Below are positions 43,902 to 55,919 of a stretch of DNA of 64,000 nucleotides, piece by piece (position 1 is the first letter of the stretch; each line of letters begins with the position of its first letter). A program made the position numbers and the translations under genes. Source of the DNA: Labilithrix luteola (GTDB lineage Bacteria > Myxococcota_A > Polyangia > Polyangiales > Polyangiaceae); the NCBI RefSeq assembly GCF_001263205.1, contig NZ_CP012333.1, positions 9,033,501 through 9,097,500 on the forward strand, given 5' to 3'. Under the pieces are notes generated by a model. That model worked only from the letters and a program-made list of their open reading frames with translations, was not told where the DNA came from and ran no database searches.

Positions 43902-45248
43902 ATGCAAGTCAGCGTCCAGCGAATCTCCCCCGTCGTTCTCGAGCTCCAGGTCGAGGTCCCTGCGAACCAGGTGAAGGCGGAGGTCGACAAGGCCTATCTC
44001 AACCTCGGCAAGCGCGCCCACATCAAAGGCTTCCGTCCAGGCAAGGCTCCGCGGGACGTGCTCACGCGGCTTTTTGGACCGCAAGTGGCGAACGACGTCG
44101 CGAACGCGATCGTCAACGACATGCTTCCGAAGGTGCTGACGGAGAAGAACCTCACGCCGGTGAGCCAGCCCGCGGTCGAGGCCGAGAAGGGCGTGAACCC
44201 GAAGGAGCCGTTCTCCTTCAAGGCTCGCTTCGAGGTTCAGCCGGAGATCGAGGACGTCAAGTTCGAGGGCTACGAGCTCTTCCGCCCCAAGGCGGAGGTC
44301 GACGAGAAGGCCGTCGAGGAGCAGCTCGAGGGACTTCGCCAGCGCAACGCGGCGCTCAAGGCGCCGGAGCCGGCGCGTGCGGCGCAGAAGGGCGACGTGC
44401 TCAGCATCGACTTCACGCTGTCGATCGACGGCAAGGAAGTGAAGGACGGCGGCGGGCAGGGCGTGCAGATCGAGCTCGGCTCGGGCCAGGCCCTTCCGGA
44501 GATCGACGCCGCGCTCATGGGCAAGAACACGGGCGACAAGGCGACCGCCGAGCACACGTTCCCCGCGGAGCACCCGCGTGAGGACTTCCGCGCCAAGGTC
44601 GGCGTGTTCGCGATCACCGTGACGGATCTCAAGGAGCGCGTCCTCCCCACGCTCGACGACGAGTTCGCGAAGGACATCGGCTTCGACACGCTCGTCGCGC
44701 TCCGCGCCGACGTTCACACGAAGCTCGAGAAGAACGCGAAGGATCGCTCGGAGACGATTCTCGCGGAGCAGATCGTCCAGAAGCTGAACGAGCAGAACCC
44801 CTGTGACGTTCCTCCCTCCCTGGTCGAGCAGCAGGCCCGCATCATGGAGCAGGAAGTCGTGATGAGCGCGCGCCGTATGGGTCAGCGCGTCACCAAGGAG
44901 CAGGCGGAGCAGCTCCAGGTTGCGATCCGTGCGGACGCCGAGCGTAAGGTGCGCGCGGGCCTCCTCATGGCTGCGATCGCGAAGAAGCACGAGTTCAAGG
45001 TCACGGACGAGGACATCGAGAAGGGCCTCGCCGAGCTCGCCGAGGAAACGGGGAAGAACGTCGCCAAGTTGCGCGTCGAGTACCGTGAGAAGAGCAAGCG
45101 CGACATCCTCATCGGCATGATCCTCGAGGACAAGATCCTCGACTTCATCGAGGCGAAGTCCAAGATCACGGATGGTGACCCGCCGAAGGCTGCCGAGACC
45201 GGCGGCTCCGAGTCGGCATCCAAGGAAGAAGAGAAGAAGGAAGGCTGA
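43902..45248 (+). CDS. tig: trigger factor (ribosome-associated chaperone, PPIase)
   Basis: 448 residues from the ATG at 43902 (MQVSVQRISPVVLEL), the usual start; a GTG at 43890 would add four residues. N-terminal ribosome-binding domain with the signature GFRPGKAPRDVL (G-F-R-x-G-K-x-P), FKBP-like domain (KGDVLSIDFTLSIDGKEV, then LGSGQALPEIDAALMG), and the helical C-terminal chaperone domain. The tail is Lys/Glu/Ser-rich. It is the first gene of tig-clpP-clpX, the standard order; the stop is two bases before the clpP start. Confidence 0.95.
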   Translation: MQVSVQRISPVVLELQVEVPANQVKAEVDKAYLNLGKRAHIKGFRPGKAPRDVLTRLFGPQVANDVANAIVNDMLPKVLTEKNLTPVSQPAVEAEKGVNPKEPFSFKARFEVQPEIEDVKFEGYELFRPKAEVDEKAVEEQLEGLRQRNAALKAPEPARAAQKGDVLSIDFTLSIDGKEVKDGGGQGVQIELGSGQALPEIDAALMGKNTGDKATAEHTFPAEHPREDFRAKVGVFAITVTDLKERVLPTLDDEFAKDIGFDTLVALRADVHTKLEKNAKDRSETILAEQIVQKLNEQNPCDVPPSLVEQQARIMEQEVVMSARRMGQRVTKEQAEQLQVAIRADAERKVRAGLLMAAIAKKHEFKVTDEDIEKGLAELAEETGKNVAKLRVEYREKSKRDILIGMILEDKILDFIEAKSKITDGDPPKAAETGGSESASKEEEKKEG

Positions 45249-45250
45249 GC

Positions 45251-45922
45251 ATGATCAAGCGTCCCGAGAACCGAACGCAGGCCATTGCGACGCTCGAGCG
45301 AGCGAAGGACTTCATTCCGTACCCGACGGTCGTCGAGACGACGCACCGCGGTGAGCGCAACTGGGACATCTTCAGCCGCCTGCTCAAGGACCGCATCGTC
45401 TTCCTCGGGACCGAGATCAACGATGACGTGGCCAACATCGTCATCGCTCAGTTCCTGTTCCTCGAGAGCGAAGATCCCGACAAGGAGATCATGCTCTACA
45501 TCAACAGCCCTGGCGGCGTGGTGACGAGCGGTCTCGCGATCTACGACACCATGCAGTACGTCCGCTGCGACGTCTCCACGACCTGCCTCGGTATGGCTGC
45601 GTCGATGGCGGCGGTGCTGCTCGGTGCGGGTACGAAGGGGCGCCGCAACGCGCTCCCCAACGCCCGCATCATGATCCACCAGCCGCTCGGCGGCGCGCGT
45701 GGTCAGGCGTCGGACATCGAAATCCAGGCGCGTGAGATCAAGCACCTCAAGGAAGTCCTCACCGACATCCTCACCAACGCGACCGGCAAGCCGAAGGACC
45801 AGATCCTCAAGGACATCGATCGCGACTTCTACCTCGGTGCGGCGGCCGCGAAGGAATACGGCCTCATCGACAACGTCATGCTTCCGCCGAAGAAGCGGAG
45901 CGACGGCACCAAAGAGAAGTGA
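45251..45922 (+). CDS. clpP: ATP-dependent Clp protease proteolytic subunit
   Basis: 223 residues. Catalytic triad S118 (GMAASMAA), H143 (MIHQPLGG) and D192 (DRDFYL), with spacing equal to E. coli ClpP. The N-terminal 25 residues include a propeptide-like part. The tetradecamer degrades substrates unfolded by ClpX, whose gene follows. Confidence 0.96.
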   Translation: MIKRPENRTQAIATLERAKDFIPYPTVVETTHRGERNWDIFSRLLKDRIVFLGTEINDDVANIVIAQFLFLESEDPDKEIMLYINSPGGVVTSGLAIYDTMQYVRCDVSTTCLGMAASMAAVLLGAGTKGRRNALPNARIMIHQPLGGARGQASDIEIQAREIKHLKEVLTDILTNATGKPKDQILKDIDRDFYLGAAAAKEYGLIDNVMLPPKKRSDGTKEK

Positions 45923-46231
45923 GGGCTCTGCGCGGAGCGCGACGAGGAGTGGTTGAGGAAGAAAAACTCACCCTCATCGTCGCGTCACCGTGAACGGAGC
46001 GCGCGTCGGGCCGTTGCTGTGCCTGTGCGACAGGTGATCAGAAGCGGCCCGAAGCGGTGAATGAGGAGCGGCAGAACAACAGCGGAACAATGTCGCGAGC
46101 GAGAGCGATTGCGGTGTGGCGAGCAGGGCGAACGAGTGGCAAGTCCAAAGGGGACCTGCACAAGCGACCCCACAAGCTTGCGATGGTCCGCATAGCGGCA
46201 TAAGCTTTCTACCGAGAAGGACGAGGCGGTC
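45923..46231. other. clpP-clpX intergenic region
   Basis: 309 bases without a gene. AAGCTT occurs twice near 46170-46210, around AAGCTTGCGATGG and CATAAGCTTT. The second may include a weak -10 box for a clpX promoter. No terminator hairpin is visible after clpP, so read-through is likely. Confidence 0.35.
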
Positions 46232-47491
46232 GTGGAGCGTCGACGCGACGATCACAACAGTGGAAACTTGAGCTGTTCCTTTTGCGGCAAGTCCCAGAAG
46301 GAAGTGAAGAAGCTCATTGCCGGACCCACGGTCTACATCTGCGATGAGTGCATTGGCCTCTGCAATGACATCATCGCGGAAGAGGTCGAGAAGGACGAGC
46401 CCTACGCGGGTTCGGCCCCGATCCCGAAGCCGTCGGAAATCAAATCAATCCTCGACGACTACGTCATCGGGCAGGAGCGGGCGAAGAAGATCCTCGCGGT
46501 AGCGGTGCACAACCACTACAAGCGGATCGACTCGCGCGTGAGCTCGGATGAGGTCGAGCTGTCGAAGTCCAACATTCTTCTGCTCGGGCCGACGGGTAGC
46601 GGTAAGACGCTCCTCGCTCAGACCCTGGCGAAGATCCTCCACGTGCCGTTCGCCATCGCGGACGCGACCACGCTCACGGAGGCGGGCTACGTCGGCGAAG
46701 ACGTCGAGAACATCATCGTTCAGCTCCTGCAGAACGCCGACCACGACGTCGAGCGTGCGCAGCGCGGCATCGTCTACATCGACGAGATCGACAAGATCAG
46801 CCGCAAGAGCGACAACCCGAGCATCACGCGTGACGTCTCGGGCGAGGGCGTGCAGCAGGCGCTCCTCAAGATCATCGAAGGGACGATCGCGAACGTTCCG
46901 CCGAAGGGTGGCCGCAAGCACCCGCAGCAGGATTTCCTGCAGGTGGACACGACGAACATTCTCTTCATCTGTGGCGGAGCCTTCGTCGGCCTCGACCAGA
47001 TCGTCCAGCGACGTATCGGTCAGTCTACGCTCGGCTTCGGCGCGGACATCAAGTCGAAGAAGGACTTCAAGCTCGGCGAGCTTCTCTCGCGCGTCGAGCC
47101 GGAAGACCTCCTCAAGTTCGGTCTCATTCCGGAGTTCATTGGCCGCTTGCCGGTCATTGCCACGCTCCACGAGCTGAACGAGGAAGCCCTCATCGACATC
47201 CTGACGAAGCCGAAGAACGCACTCGTGAAGCAGTTCCAGAAGCTCTTCGAGATGGATGGCGTGAAGCTCAAGTTCACGAAGACCGCACTCTCGGCGGTCT
47301 CGAAGGAAGCCCTCGCGCGCAACGCAGGTGCTCGTGGTCTGCGCGCCATCCTCGAAGGCGCGCTCCTCGACATCATGTACGACGTGCCCTCGCGCTCCGG
47401 CAACATCAAGGAAGTCGTCGTGAGCGAAGAGGTCATCACCAAGGGCGAAGCCCCGCTCATCGTCTACCAGAAGGAAGCCGAGCTGGCTTAG
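46232..47491 (+). CDS. clpX: ATP-dependent Clp protease ATP-binding subunit ClpX
   Basis: 419 residues from a GTG preceded by GAGG. N-terminal zinc-binding domain C15-x2-C18 and C37-x2-C40; Walker A GPTGSGKT at 120-127; Walker B IVYIDEIDKI; pore loop GYVGEDVENI; IGF-type tripod contact with ClpP seen as LGFGA. It unfolds tagged proteins and feeds ClpP. A chain of hairpins begins at its stop codon. Confidence 0.96.
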   Translation: MERRRDDHNSGNLSCSFCGKSQKEVKKLIAGPTVYICDECIGLCNDIIAEEVEKDEPYAGSAPIPKPSEIKSILDDYVIGQERAKKILAVAVHNHYKRIDSRVSSDEVELSKSNILLLGPTGSGKTLLAQTLAKILHVPFAIADATTLTEAGYVGEDVENIIVQLLQNADHDVERAQRGIVYIDEIDKISRKSDNPSITRDVSGEGVQQALLKIIEGTIANVPPKGGRKHPQQDFLQVDTTNILFICGGAFVGLDQIVQRRIGQSTLGFGADIKSKKDFKLGELLSRVEPEDLLKFGLIPEFIGRLPVIATLHELNEEALIDILTKPKNALVKQFQKLFEMDGVKLKFTKTALSAVSKEALARNAGARGLRAILEGALLDIMYDVPSRSGNIKEVVVSEEVITKGEAPLIVYQKEAELA

Positions 47492-47583
47492 GGGGACGGT
47501 CTGGTGGGGACTCCGTCCCCCTCGAAACCTCCGGTTTCGAGCCTCCCCCTGGCGCCTTCGGCGCTCCTGACTGACTGACTGAC
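47491..47583 (+). repeat. hairpin chain and GACT repeat after clpX
   Basis: Three successive perfect hairpins: GGGGGACGG/CCGTCCCCC (47491-47521), CTCGAAACC-TCC-GGTTTCGAG (47521-47541) and GCGCC-TTC-GGCGC (47552-47564), followed by almost four copies of CTGA/GACT (47567-47583). There is no U-tract. The second and third hairpins match, in inverted orientation, the element at 48035-48108. Confidence 0.7.
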
Positions 47584-47655
47584 GCAACGCTCAATCAAAC
47601 GACACATCACACTGGCCGTGCTTGCAGCGATGCGGGCGCGGCCAGCGTCATTTTC

Positions 47656-47700
47656 GAGGGCACCTCCGGTTCCCCTCAGAACCTTCGGGTAGTTGAGCCC
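47656..47700 (-). repeat. palindromic repeat element, second copy
   Basis: Bases 47656-47688 are the reverse complement of 48077-48108 with one mismatch in 32 bases. The copy keeps one arm of the GGTTCTGAG hairpin, while its left arm is degenerate. Confidence 0.7.
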
Positions 47701-48034
47701 CACGCTCGAGCGAGCGGGCCACGAAGGCTCGCCCCCGGGCGCTCGCGACTACCGCGTTGGACTGAACGGGCGGAACACTCCGCACGCTGCCTGAGCCGTT
47801 CGAATCTTCCTCCCGGCCCCCCGCTAGCCCCATGCACGGGCGCGTCGCGCGAGCACGAGCCATGGCGCGAGAGACTTCACAGGAAGGGCGGAAGGACGGA
47901 AGGTTTTTGAGGGCGTTGTCATCTCGCCTATCGCGCCACTGTGGGCCCGCAGCCTCGAGCATCGTCGCGCCCGCATCGCTGCGAACACGGCCCAATCAGA
48001 GAGAGGCGGCGGTTCTTATCGCGCGCAGCGCGAG

Positions 48035-48108
48035 CGCCCGAAGGGCGACCGCCGCCGCCGGAGGGGAGGCTCAGAACCGAAGGTTCTGAGAGGAACCGGA
48101 GGTGCCCT
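48035..48108 (+). repeat. palindromic repeat element, third copy
   Basis: Contains GCGCCC-GAA-GGGCG and CTCAGAACC-GAA-GGTTCTGAG hairpins joined by GGGGAGG, then a 32-base stretch repeated in inverse at 47656. The stem differs from the first copy by paired changes that keep base pairing. Confidence 0.7.
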
Positions 48109-48460
48109 ACCTGGGAACTTTGGCGCTCGAGCGTGTGTTGCATATGCAGCGTTCTGGGCGCGCGCTTGTGCGCGATGTACGTAACCAGATGCCGCATCCG
48201 TTCGCATCGCGCCGTGATGCTCGCGCGTGGCGGTCGGCGTTCCGCGCGCGTTGAACGCGCGATTCACGAGGGAATCGAGACGGAACGGAGAGGCGGGGTG
48301 GGGAGAGGGCAATTGCGTGCTGTATGCACGTCGCGAGAAAGCTCGACCAGCTCGCACGGTGGGCCCACGGTGGCGAGGTGGATTTCGGCCGTTTCGACCG
48401 TGAAATTTCGTCCCGGCGCAGGTTGGTACGGGGCTGGCTTTCGAGGTAAAACCCTAGCCA

Positions 48461-50992
<2,532 letters not shown>

Positions 50993-51120
50993 TCGCTAAA
51001 GACGCGAACACCACGAGATGCGTGGCGCTCCCGGCAAGGGTGAGCCCACGCATCGCGCGTTTTGTGCCCTACGCGGCGGCTCTCGACACCCGTCGATTGT
51101 CGAGGTAGCGAACGGCTCGG

Positions 51121-54100
51121 ATGTCGGCCGTCGTCTTGCCCAGCATTCCCGCGTCGACCGTCGCGTCGCTTCCGCCGCTTCATCGCGAGTCGCTCGCGGT
51201 GATGGCGCTTGCGGACGGCCGCTGGACGAGTCGGACGCGCTGGCTCGATTTGGTTCATCTGGCCGGCCTGTCCGACGAGCGCAATCGAAAGGTCCAGGGC
51301 GAGGCGTTCACCGGGATCGTCGCCGACCTGCAGAAGGCACGCGCCATCGTCGTCAACGCGAGCGACTACGACATCTCAGCCGAGTGGATCGCTCCGATTC
51401 TCGAAGACGCGAGGCGCAGCGATCGCCTCTCGCAGATCGCCTTCCAGCTTCGCTCGCAGCAGCGTGGGTTCGGCTCTCGGTCTGGCCAGCTCGGCACCAA
51501 GGCCGAGCTACGCTACGCGCTCGCGATGGGCGACGACGCGGCCCTCGCGACGGCGCAGACCCTGCTCCAGCGTGACTTGACAGCACGCTACTACGAGCCG
51601 ACCGAGGTCCCGCGCATCGTAGGTCTTCATGCGCCGCTCGAGTGGGTCGAGCGCCTTGGGGAGGAGCTACGCAGTTCCTTCGTCGAGCATGCGTTGAGCC
51701 AGGCATTCCTCGGCGCGAAGCCTGTGGGCGAAGGCATCGCTGGTTGGGTCCGCAAGTCTTACGAGCCGGAGCCCTGCGGCAGGCTTGCGACCATCCTGGC
51801 GCTCGCGGGAGACGTCGACGAGGCTCGCCACGTACTCGCAGGATGTCCGTACACGCCCTGGAGCGGCGGCGCGGGAGCATTTGCGACGTTCATCGAAGGG
51901 CGCGACGACGCCCGAGACCGGTTCGAGGACGCGGCGACGACCACGCGCGGCCGGCGCGTCGAACTTCCCGAGTATCTCGCCATCTTCGATTGGCTGCTCT
52001 GCGCGACGGGCGACGACGCGGACGCGTTGGCGAAGCTCGGTCGCCGGATGGACAAGGCAAAGCGTCAATCCTCGGCGCACCCTTGGGCCAGCTCTGCTCT
52101 CCAACGTCTGCTCGCGTTCCGAACGTCCGAAAAGGACCGCATGCCGTTCGACCACGGCTCGCCCGCGTACACAGTCGAGTCGTGGGTCGACACGCTCGTC
52201 CATGTGCTCGTCGATCATTGGACGGGAAGCACGTCCACGCCGATCCTGCCTGCGCGGAGCCTTTTGGCCATGGCCGGCGAAATGCGCTCGCGGGGCTTCG
52301 CATGGCTCGCACGCGAATTCGACCGTGTCGCCGAGGGCCAGCGAAACTCGTCGTTTCTCGCATTGATGGGCCGCAAGGAGCGATGGGAGCTCGCCCTCGA
52401 TGCGCTCGACAACGTCGTGTCGCCCGAAGAGACGCTCGACGTCCCGGCCGACGCCGAGATCTGGTGGGACGTTCAGCCCGGCAGCTCCTTCGTCGCGCTC
52501 GAGGCCTATCTCTGCACGCCGCGCGGACCCAAGGGCAAGCGGATACACCTCTCTCGGCTGCAGACCGACGCGTCACTCCCGCTCGATGATCACGATCGTC
52601 GCATCGTCAGCACCGTGGCGGCGTTCGACGATCATCCCCCCAGTGGATATCCGAATTCCGTCTTGCTCACGCTCGTCGGTCACCCTCGCGTTCGCGAAGG
52701 CGGCATCAAGGTGGAGATTGCCCGAGGAGAGCCGAGGCTTTGCGTTCGCTCGACGGAGGGGGGCGCTCGACTGGCCCTCGAGCCCGCGCGCTTCGACCAC
52801 ACCGGAACGGCCGTCCGTCGGCAGGAGGATGCCGCCCGGCTCATCGTGACGACGATCACGCCGCCGGCGAGGCGCATTCTCGAAGCACTCGGTCTGGAAG
52901 GCGTCGAGATCCCTCGGAGCGGTCTCGGGCGGCTGGGCGAGGTCCTCGGTGGCCTCTCCGGCCTGATCGGTGTCGAGGCCGCGCAGAGTCTCGTGAGCGG
53001 TTCGAAAGCGGGCGATTCGCGCATCCACGTTCAGCTCTTTCGTGGCGCGAACGGGCTGCGTATCCGATTTCGAGTCGTACCCGGTGGAGCGGGCGGAACG
53101 GCGCTCCGCCCGGGGGTCCCTCCGGAAGAAATCGTCGTCAAGGCGGGCGAGGGGCTCGTTACGCACAAGCGCGATCTCGTCGGCGAACGATGGCGGTTGG
53201 ACGATCTCGTCACGCGCTGTCCCACGCTCGCCAGCCTGCCGCGCGATGGAGAGGACTTCATCGCGCGGGAGCTCGAGACCTGTCTCGAGGTGCTTGTCGA
53301 GCTGGGGGCCATGGGCTCGGAGGTCGTGCTCGCGTGGCCCGAAGGGAAGCCGATCGCGATTCCAGCCGAGCGCTCGGGCAAACACGTGCGCGTGCGGATG
53401 CAGGGAAGCGACGATTCCTGGCTCGACGTCGACGCCCGGCTCGTCGTCGACGAGAACTGCATCATCGAGATGCGTGAACTCCTCGACATGGCGTCGCGCG
53501 GCACCGGCCGTTTCGTTCCGATCGGCGAAGGCCAGTGGCTCGCCCTGACGGAAGGCCTCCGGGGCAAGCTCTTGGCTCTCGGTCGCATGCGCGAGCTGAC
53601 GACGGATGGTAGGCTTTCGCCTGCGCTGCTACCGGCCTTCGATGACGTCGTCGAAGGGCTCGACGTCTCGATGGAGGGCGAGCTCGTGCGCATTCGATCC
53701 GAGCTCGACGGAGCGGCACGGCTGTCGCCACGAGTACCACGGGACTTCGCTGCCGAGCTTCGCGACTACCAGCGCGAGGGTTTTCTCTTCCTCGTTCGCC
53801 GAGCGGAGGCTGGTCTTGGTGCGTGCCTCGCCGACGACATGGGCCTCGGCAAGACGGTGCAAACGCTCGCGCTCCTTCTCCACCGTCGAAAGAAGGGGCC
53901 CGCACTCGTGCTGGCGCCGATGAGCGTCTGCCGAAATTGGGAGGAGGAGGCTCGTCGCTTTGCTCCCTCGCTTCGCGTCCACCGCCTTGGCGAGGGGGAT
54001 CGCGAGGGACTCGTGAAGACCTGCGCCTCCGGCGACGTCGTGCTCGCGTCGTACGGTCTGCTCGTCTCCGAGGAGAAGCTCCTGGCGAGTCGCGTCTGGT

Positions 54101-55188
54101 CGACCGTCGTCTTCGACGAAGCGCACGCGCTGAAGAACGCGACGACGAGGCGTGCCGTGGCTGCGCGTTCTCTCGACGCCCAGGCTCGTATTGCCCTGAC
54201 GGGAACGCCCGTGGAGAATCGCATCGGCGAGCTTCACTCACTCTTCGACGTGCTCGTGCCCGGGCTCCTCGGCTCACGCTCGTCGTTCGACCGGACCTTC
54301 GGTCGTGCGATCACGGACGGGGATCGCGAAGCGACGGCGCTCCTTCGCCGAATCGTTCGGCCGTTCGTGCTTCGGCGAACGAAGGCCGAGGTTCTCTCCG
54401 AGCTTCCTCCGAAGACCGAATTGCTTCGGGTGGTCGCGCCGACGGAGGAGCAATTCGCGTTCTACGAGGCAGCCCGACGTCGCGCGCTCGAACGCATGGA
54501 AGCGGCTCGCTCCGGAGCGCGTGGCCGAGGCCAAGCGCGCATCGAGATTCTCGCGGAGCTCACGCGGTTGCGTCGGGCTGCGATCGACCCGCGGCTCGTG
54601 GGAGGCGAAGAGGCGCCCCCGGGCACCAAGATCGATGCGCTGCTCGAGCTCGTCGACGAGCTTCGGGCCGAGGGCCATCGTGCCCTCGTGTTCAGCCAAT
54701 TTCTCGAGGTCCTCGATCTCGCGCAGAAGGGCCTCGAGAGCCGGTCGATCGAATGCCTGAGGCTCGACGGAACCATGACGGCCGACGCTCGCAAGCGCGC
54801 CATCGACAGCTTCCAGAGCGGCCAGGGAGACGTGTTTCTCTCGAGCCTCAAAGCGGGCGGCGTCGGGCTGAATCTCACCGCCGCCGACTTCGTGGTGCTC
54901 CTCGATCCTTGGTGGAATCCGGCGGTCGAAGATCAGGCGGCCGACCGCGCTCACCGCATCGGTCAGTCGCGGCCCGTGACCGTGGCTCGCCTCGTCACCG
55001 AGGGAACGATCGAAGAAAAGGTGCTGACGCTCCACGCTTCCAAGCGACAGCTGTACGAAGATGTCGTTGCCGATGCGGACGGCTCGGGCGTGCTCGACCT
55101 CGATGCGCTCGCCGCGCTCGTCGACTATGGAGTCGAGCTCACACCAGCCGATGACCGCCGTCGACGTGCAGCACTTCGCCCGTCGTAA
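51121..55188 (+). CDS. SNF2-family DNA-dependent ATPase with large N-terminal region
   Basis: 1355 residues. The C-terminal third is a complete SNF2 motor: DDMGLGKT at 905-912, VLAPMSVCRNW, DEAH at 999-1002, LTGTPVENRIGELHSLFD, and in the second lobe FSQFLEVLD, SLKAGGVGLNLTAAD and HRIGQ at 1278-1282. The first 880 residues show no domain I recognise; they include two parts with similar acidic/hydrophobic patterns. SNF2 proteins translocate on double-stranded DNA and remodel bound proteins. Bacterial members (RapA-like or helicase-like) act in transcription recycling or defence. No defence genes are adjacent. The last 50 bases overlap the 3' end of the convergent SDR gene. Confidence 0.88.
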   Translation: MSAVVLPSIPASTVASLPPLHRESLAVMALADGRWTSRTRWLDLVHLAGLSDERNRKVQGEAFTGIVADLQKARAIVVNASDYDISAEWIAPILEDARRSDRLSQIAFQLRSQQRGFGSRSGQLGTKAELRYALAMGDDAALATAQTLLQRDLTARYYEPTEVPRIVGLHAPLEWVERLGEELRSSFVEHALSQAFLGAKPVGEGIAGWVRKSYEPEPCGRLATILALAGDVDEARHVLAGCPYTPWSGGAGAFATFIEGRDDARDRFEDAATTTRGRRVELPEYLAIFDWLLCATGDDADALAKLGRRMDKAKRQSSAHPWASSALQRLLAFRTSEKDRMPFDHGSPAYTVESWVDTLVHVLVDHWTGSTSTPILPARSLLAMAGEMRSRGFAWLAREFDRVAEGQRNSSFLALMGRKERWELALDALDNVVSPEETLDVPADAEIWWDVQPGSSFVALEAYLCTPRGPKGKRIHLSRLQTDASLPLDDHDRRIVSTVAAFDDHPPSGYPNSVLLTLVGHPRVREGGIKVEIARGEPRLCVRSTEGGARLALEPARFDHTGTAVRRQEDAARLIVTTITPPARRILEALGLEGVEIPRSGLGRLGEVLGGLSGLIGVEAAQSLVSGSKAGDSRIHVQLFRGANGLRIRFRVVPGGAGGTALRPGVPPEEIVVKAGEGLVTHKRDLVGERWRLDDLVTRCPTLASLPRDGEDFIARELETCLEVLVELGAMGSEVVLAWPEGKPIAIPAERSGKHVRVRMQGSDDSWLDVDARLVVDENCIIEMRELLDMASRGTGRFVPIGEGQWLALTEGLRGKLLALGRMRELTTDGRLSPALLPAFDDVVEGLDVSMEGELVRIRSELDGAARLSPRVPRDFAAELRDYQREGFLFLVRRAEAGLGACLADDMGLGKTVQTLALLLHRRKKGPALVLAPMSVCRNWEEEARRFAPSLRVHRLGEGDREGLVKTCASGDVVLASYGLLVSEEKLLASRVWSTVVFDEAHALKNATTRRAVAARSLDAQARIALTGTPVENRIGELHSLFDVLVPGLLGSRSSFDRTFGRAITDGDREATALLRRIVRPFVLRRTKAEVLSELPPKTELLRVVAPTEEQFAFYEAARRRALERMEAARSGARGRGQARIEILAELTRLRRAAIDPRLVGGEEAPPGTKIDALLELVDELRAEGHRALVFSQFLEVLDLAQKGLESRSIECLRLDGTMTADARKRAIDSFQSGQGDVFLSSLKAGGVGLNLTAADFVVLLDPWWNPAVEDQAADRAHRIGQSRPVTVARLVTEGTIEEKVLTLHASKRQLYEDVVADADGSGVLDLDALAALVDYGVELTPADDRRRRAALRPS

Positions 55189-55855
55189 AACCGTTCGTCA
55201 TGAGGAACACGGCTGCGGTCGCCAGATCCAAGGGCGCGCCGACGCGGCCCACGGGCAGGCGCTTGGCGTGCGCGGCGAAGCGCTCGGCCTTGGCATCGCC
55301 AGCCAGTGTGGTCCAGAACGGCGTGTCGACCCAGCCCGGCGAGAGCGCGTTGACCCGCACCGGGGCGAGCTCGAGCGAGAGCGCACGAACGAAGGACTCC
55401 GTGGCCCCATTCACGGCGGCGATCATCGAGCCCCCAGGGCCGGGGCGGTCGGAGGCCACGCCGGAGGTCAGCGTGAGCGAGCCTCCCTGCGCGAAGCGCG
55501 CGTACTTGGCGACGAGGAGCGCGAGAATCAGCTTGGAGTCGAAGAGCCGCCGAGCCTTTGCGACGTCCATCTCTCGCACCGGCTGGTAGTTCGCCATCAC
55601 CGCCGTGGTGATCACGTGATGGACGGACGCGACCTCGGCGAACGCGGCGCGGGCAGTATCTTCGTCGGTCATGTCCGCGGCGATCGTTCGGACGGTTCCC
55701 AGCGGTGCGAGCTCCTGGGCGGCGGCCGCTAGGCGTTCGGCCGATCGACTCACGAGGACGACGGAAGCGCCTTCGCGCAGTGCCTCGGCCGCGATGCCCT
55801 GTCCGATGCCGGAGGAACCACCAATCACGAGCACGTTCTGATTCGTCAGTTTCAT
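55139..55855 (-). CDS. short-chain dehydrogenase/reductase
   Basis: 238 residues from the ATG at 55855 (MKLTNQNVLVIGG); the frame is open further upstream inside the divergent gene but not coding. Coenzyme loop GGSSGIGQG near residue 12. The catalytic Ser/Tyr region is unusual: TLTSGVASDRPGPGGSMIAAVNGA has a Ser but no YxxxK, the Tyr and Lys being replaced. Such SDR relatives may have lost or changed activity. The end has VDGGHRLV, common in the fold. It is divergent from a LysR gene with a palindrome between them. Confidence 0.82.
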   Translation of the reverse strand: MKLTNQNVLVIGGSSGIGQGIAAEALREGASVVLVSRSAERLAAAAQELAPLGTVRTIAADMTDEDTARAAFAEVASVHHVITTAVMANYQPVREMDVAKARRLFDSKLILALLVAKYARFAQGGSLTLTSGVASDRPGPGGSMIAAVNGATESFVRALSLELAPVRVNALSPGWVDTPFWTTLAGDAKAERFAAHAKRLPVGRVGAPLDLATAAVFLMTNGFTTGEVLHVDGGHRLV

Positions 55856-55892
55856 GTCAAAAAGACGTACTGCTGACCGGGCTGGCGAACCA

Positions 55893-55919
55893 TGGGATGA
55901 TACGGGATGGTTCATCCCA
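55893..55919. promoter_or_regulatory. palindrome in a divergent LysR/SDR promoter region
   Basis: TGGGATGA and TCATCCCA are exact inverted copies spaced by 11 bases, giving the T-N11-A type core of LysR operators. It covers the first possible start codon of the LysR gene (55907) and lies 38 bases from the SDR start, as expected for an operator controlling both. Confidence 0.55.

Larger units (their letters stand above)
47492..48460. other. long clpX-lon intergenic region without protein gene
   Basis: 970 bases. Open frames exist on both strands but are Arg-rich, without ribosome binding sites or domains. The notable content is the three related palindromic elements listed separately, and CGCGCGTT-G-AACGCGCG near 48250. 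The lon promoter must lie in the last 200 bases; I cannot place it firmly. Confidence 0.5.
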
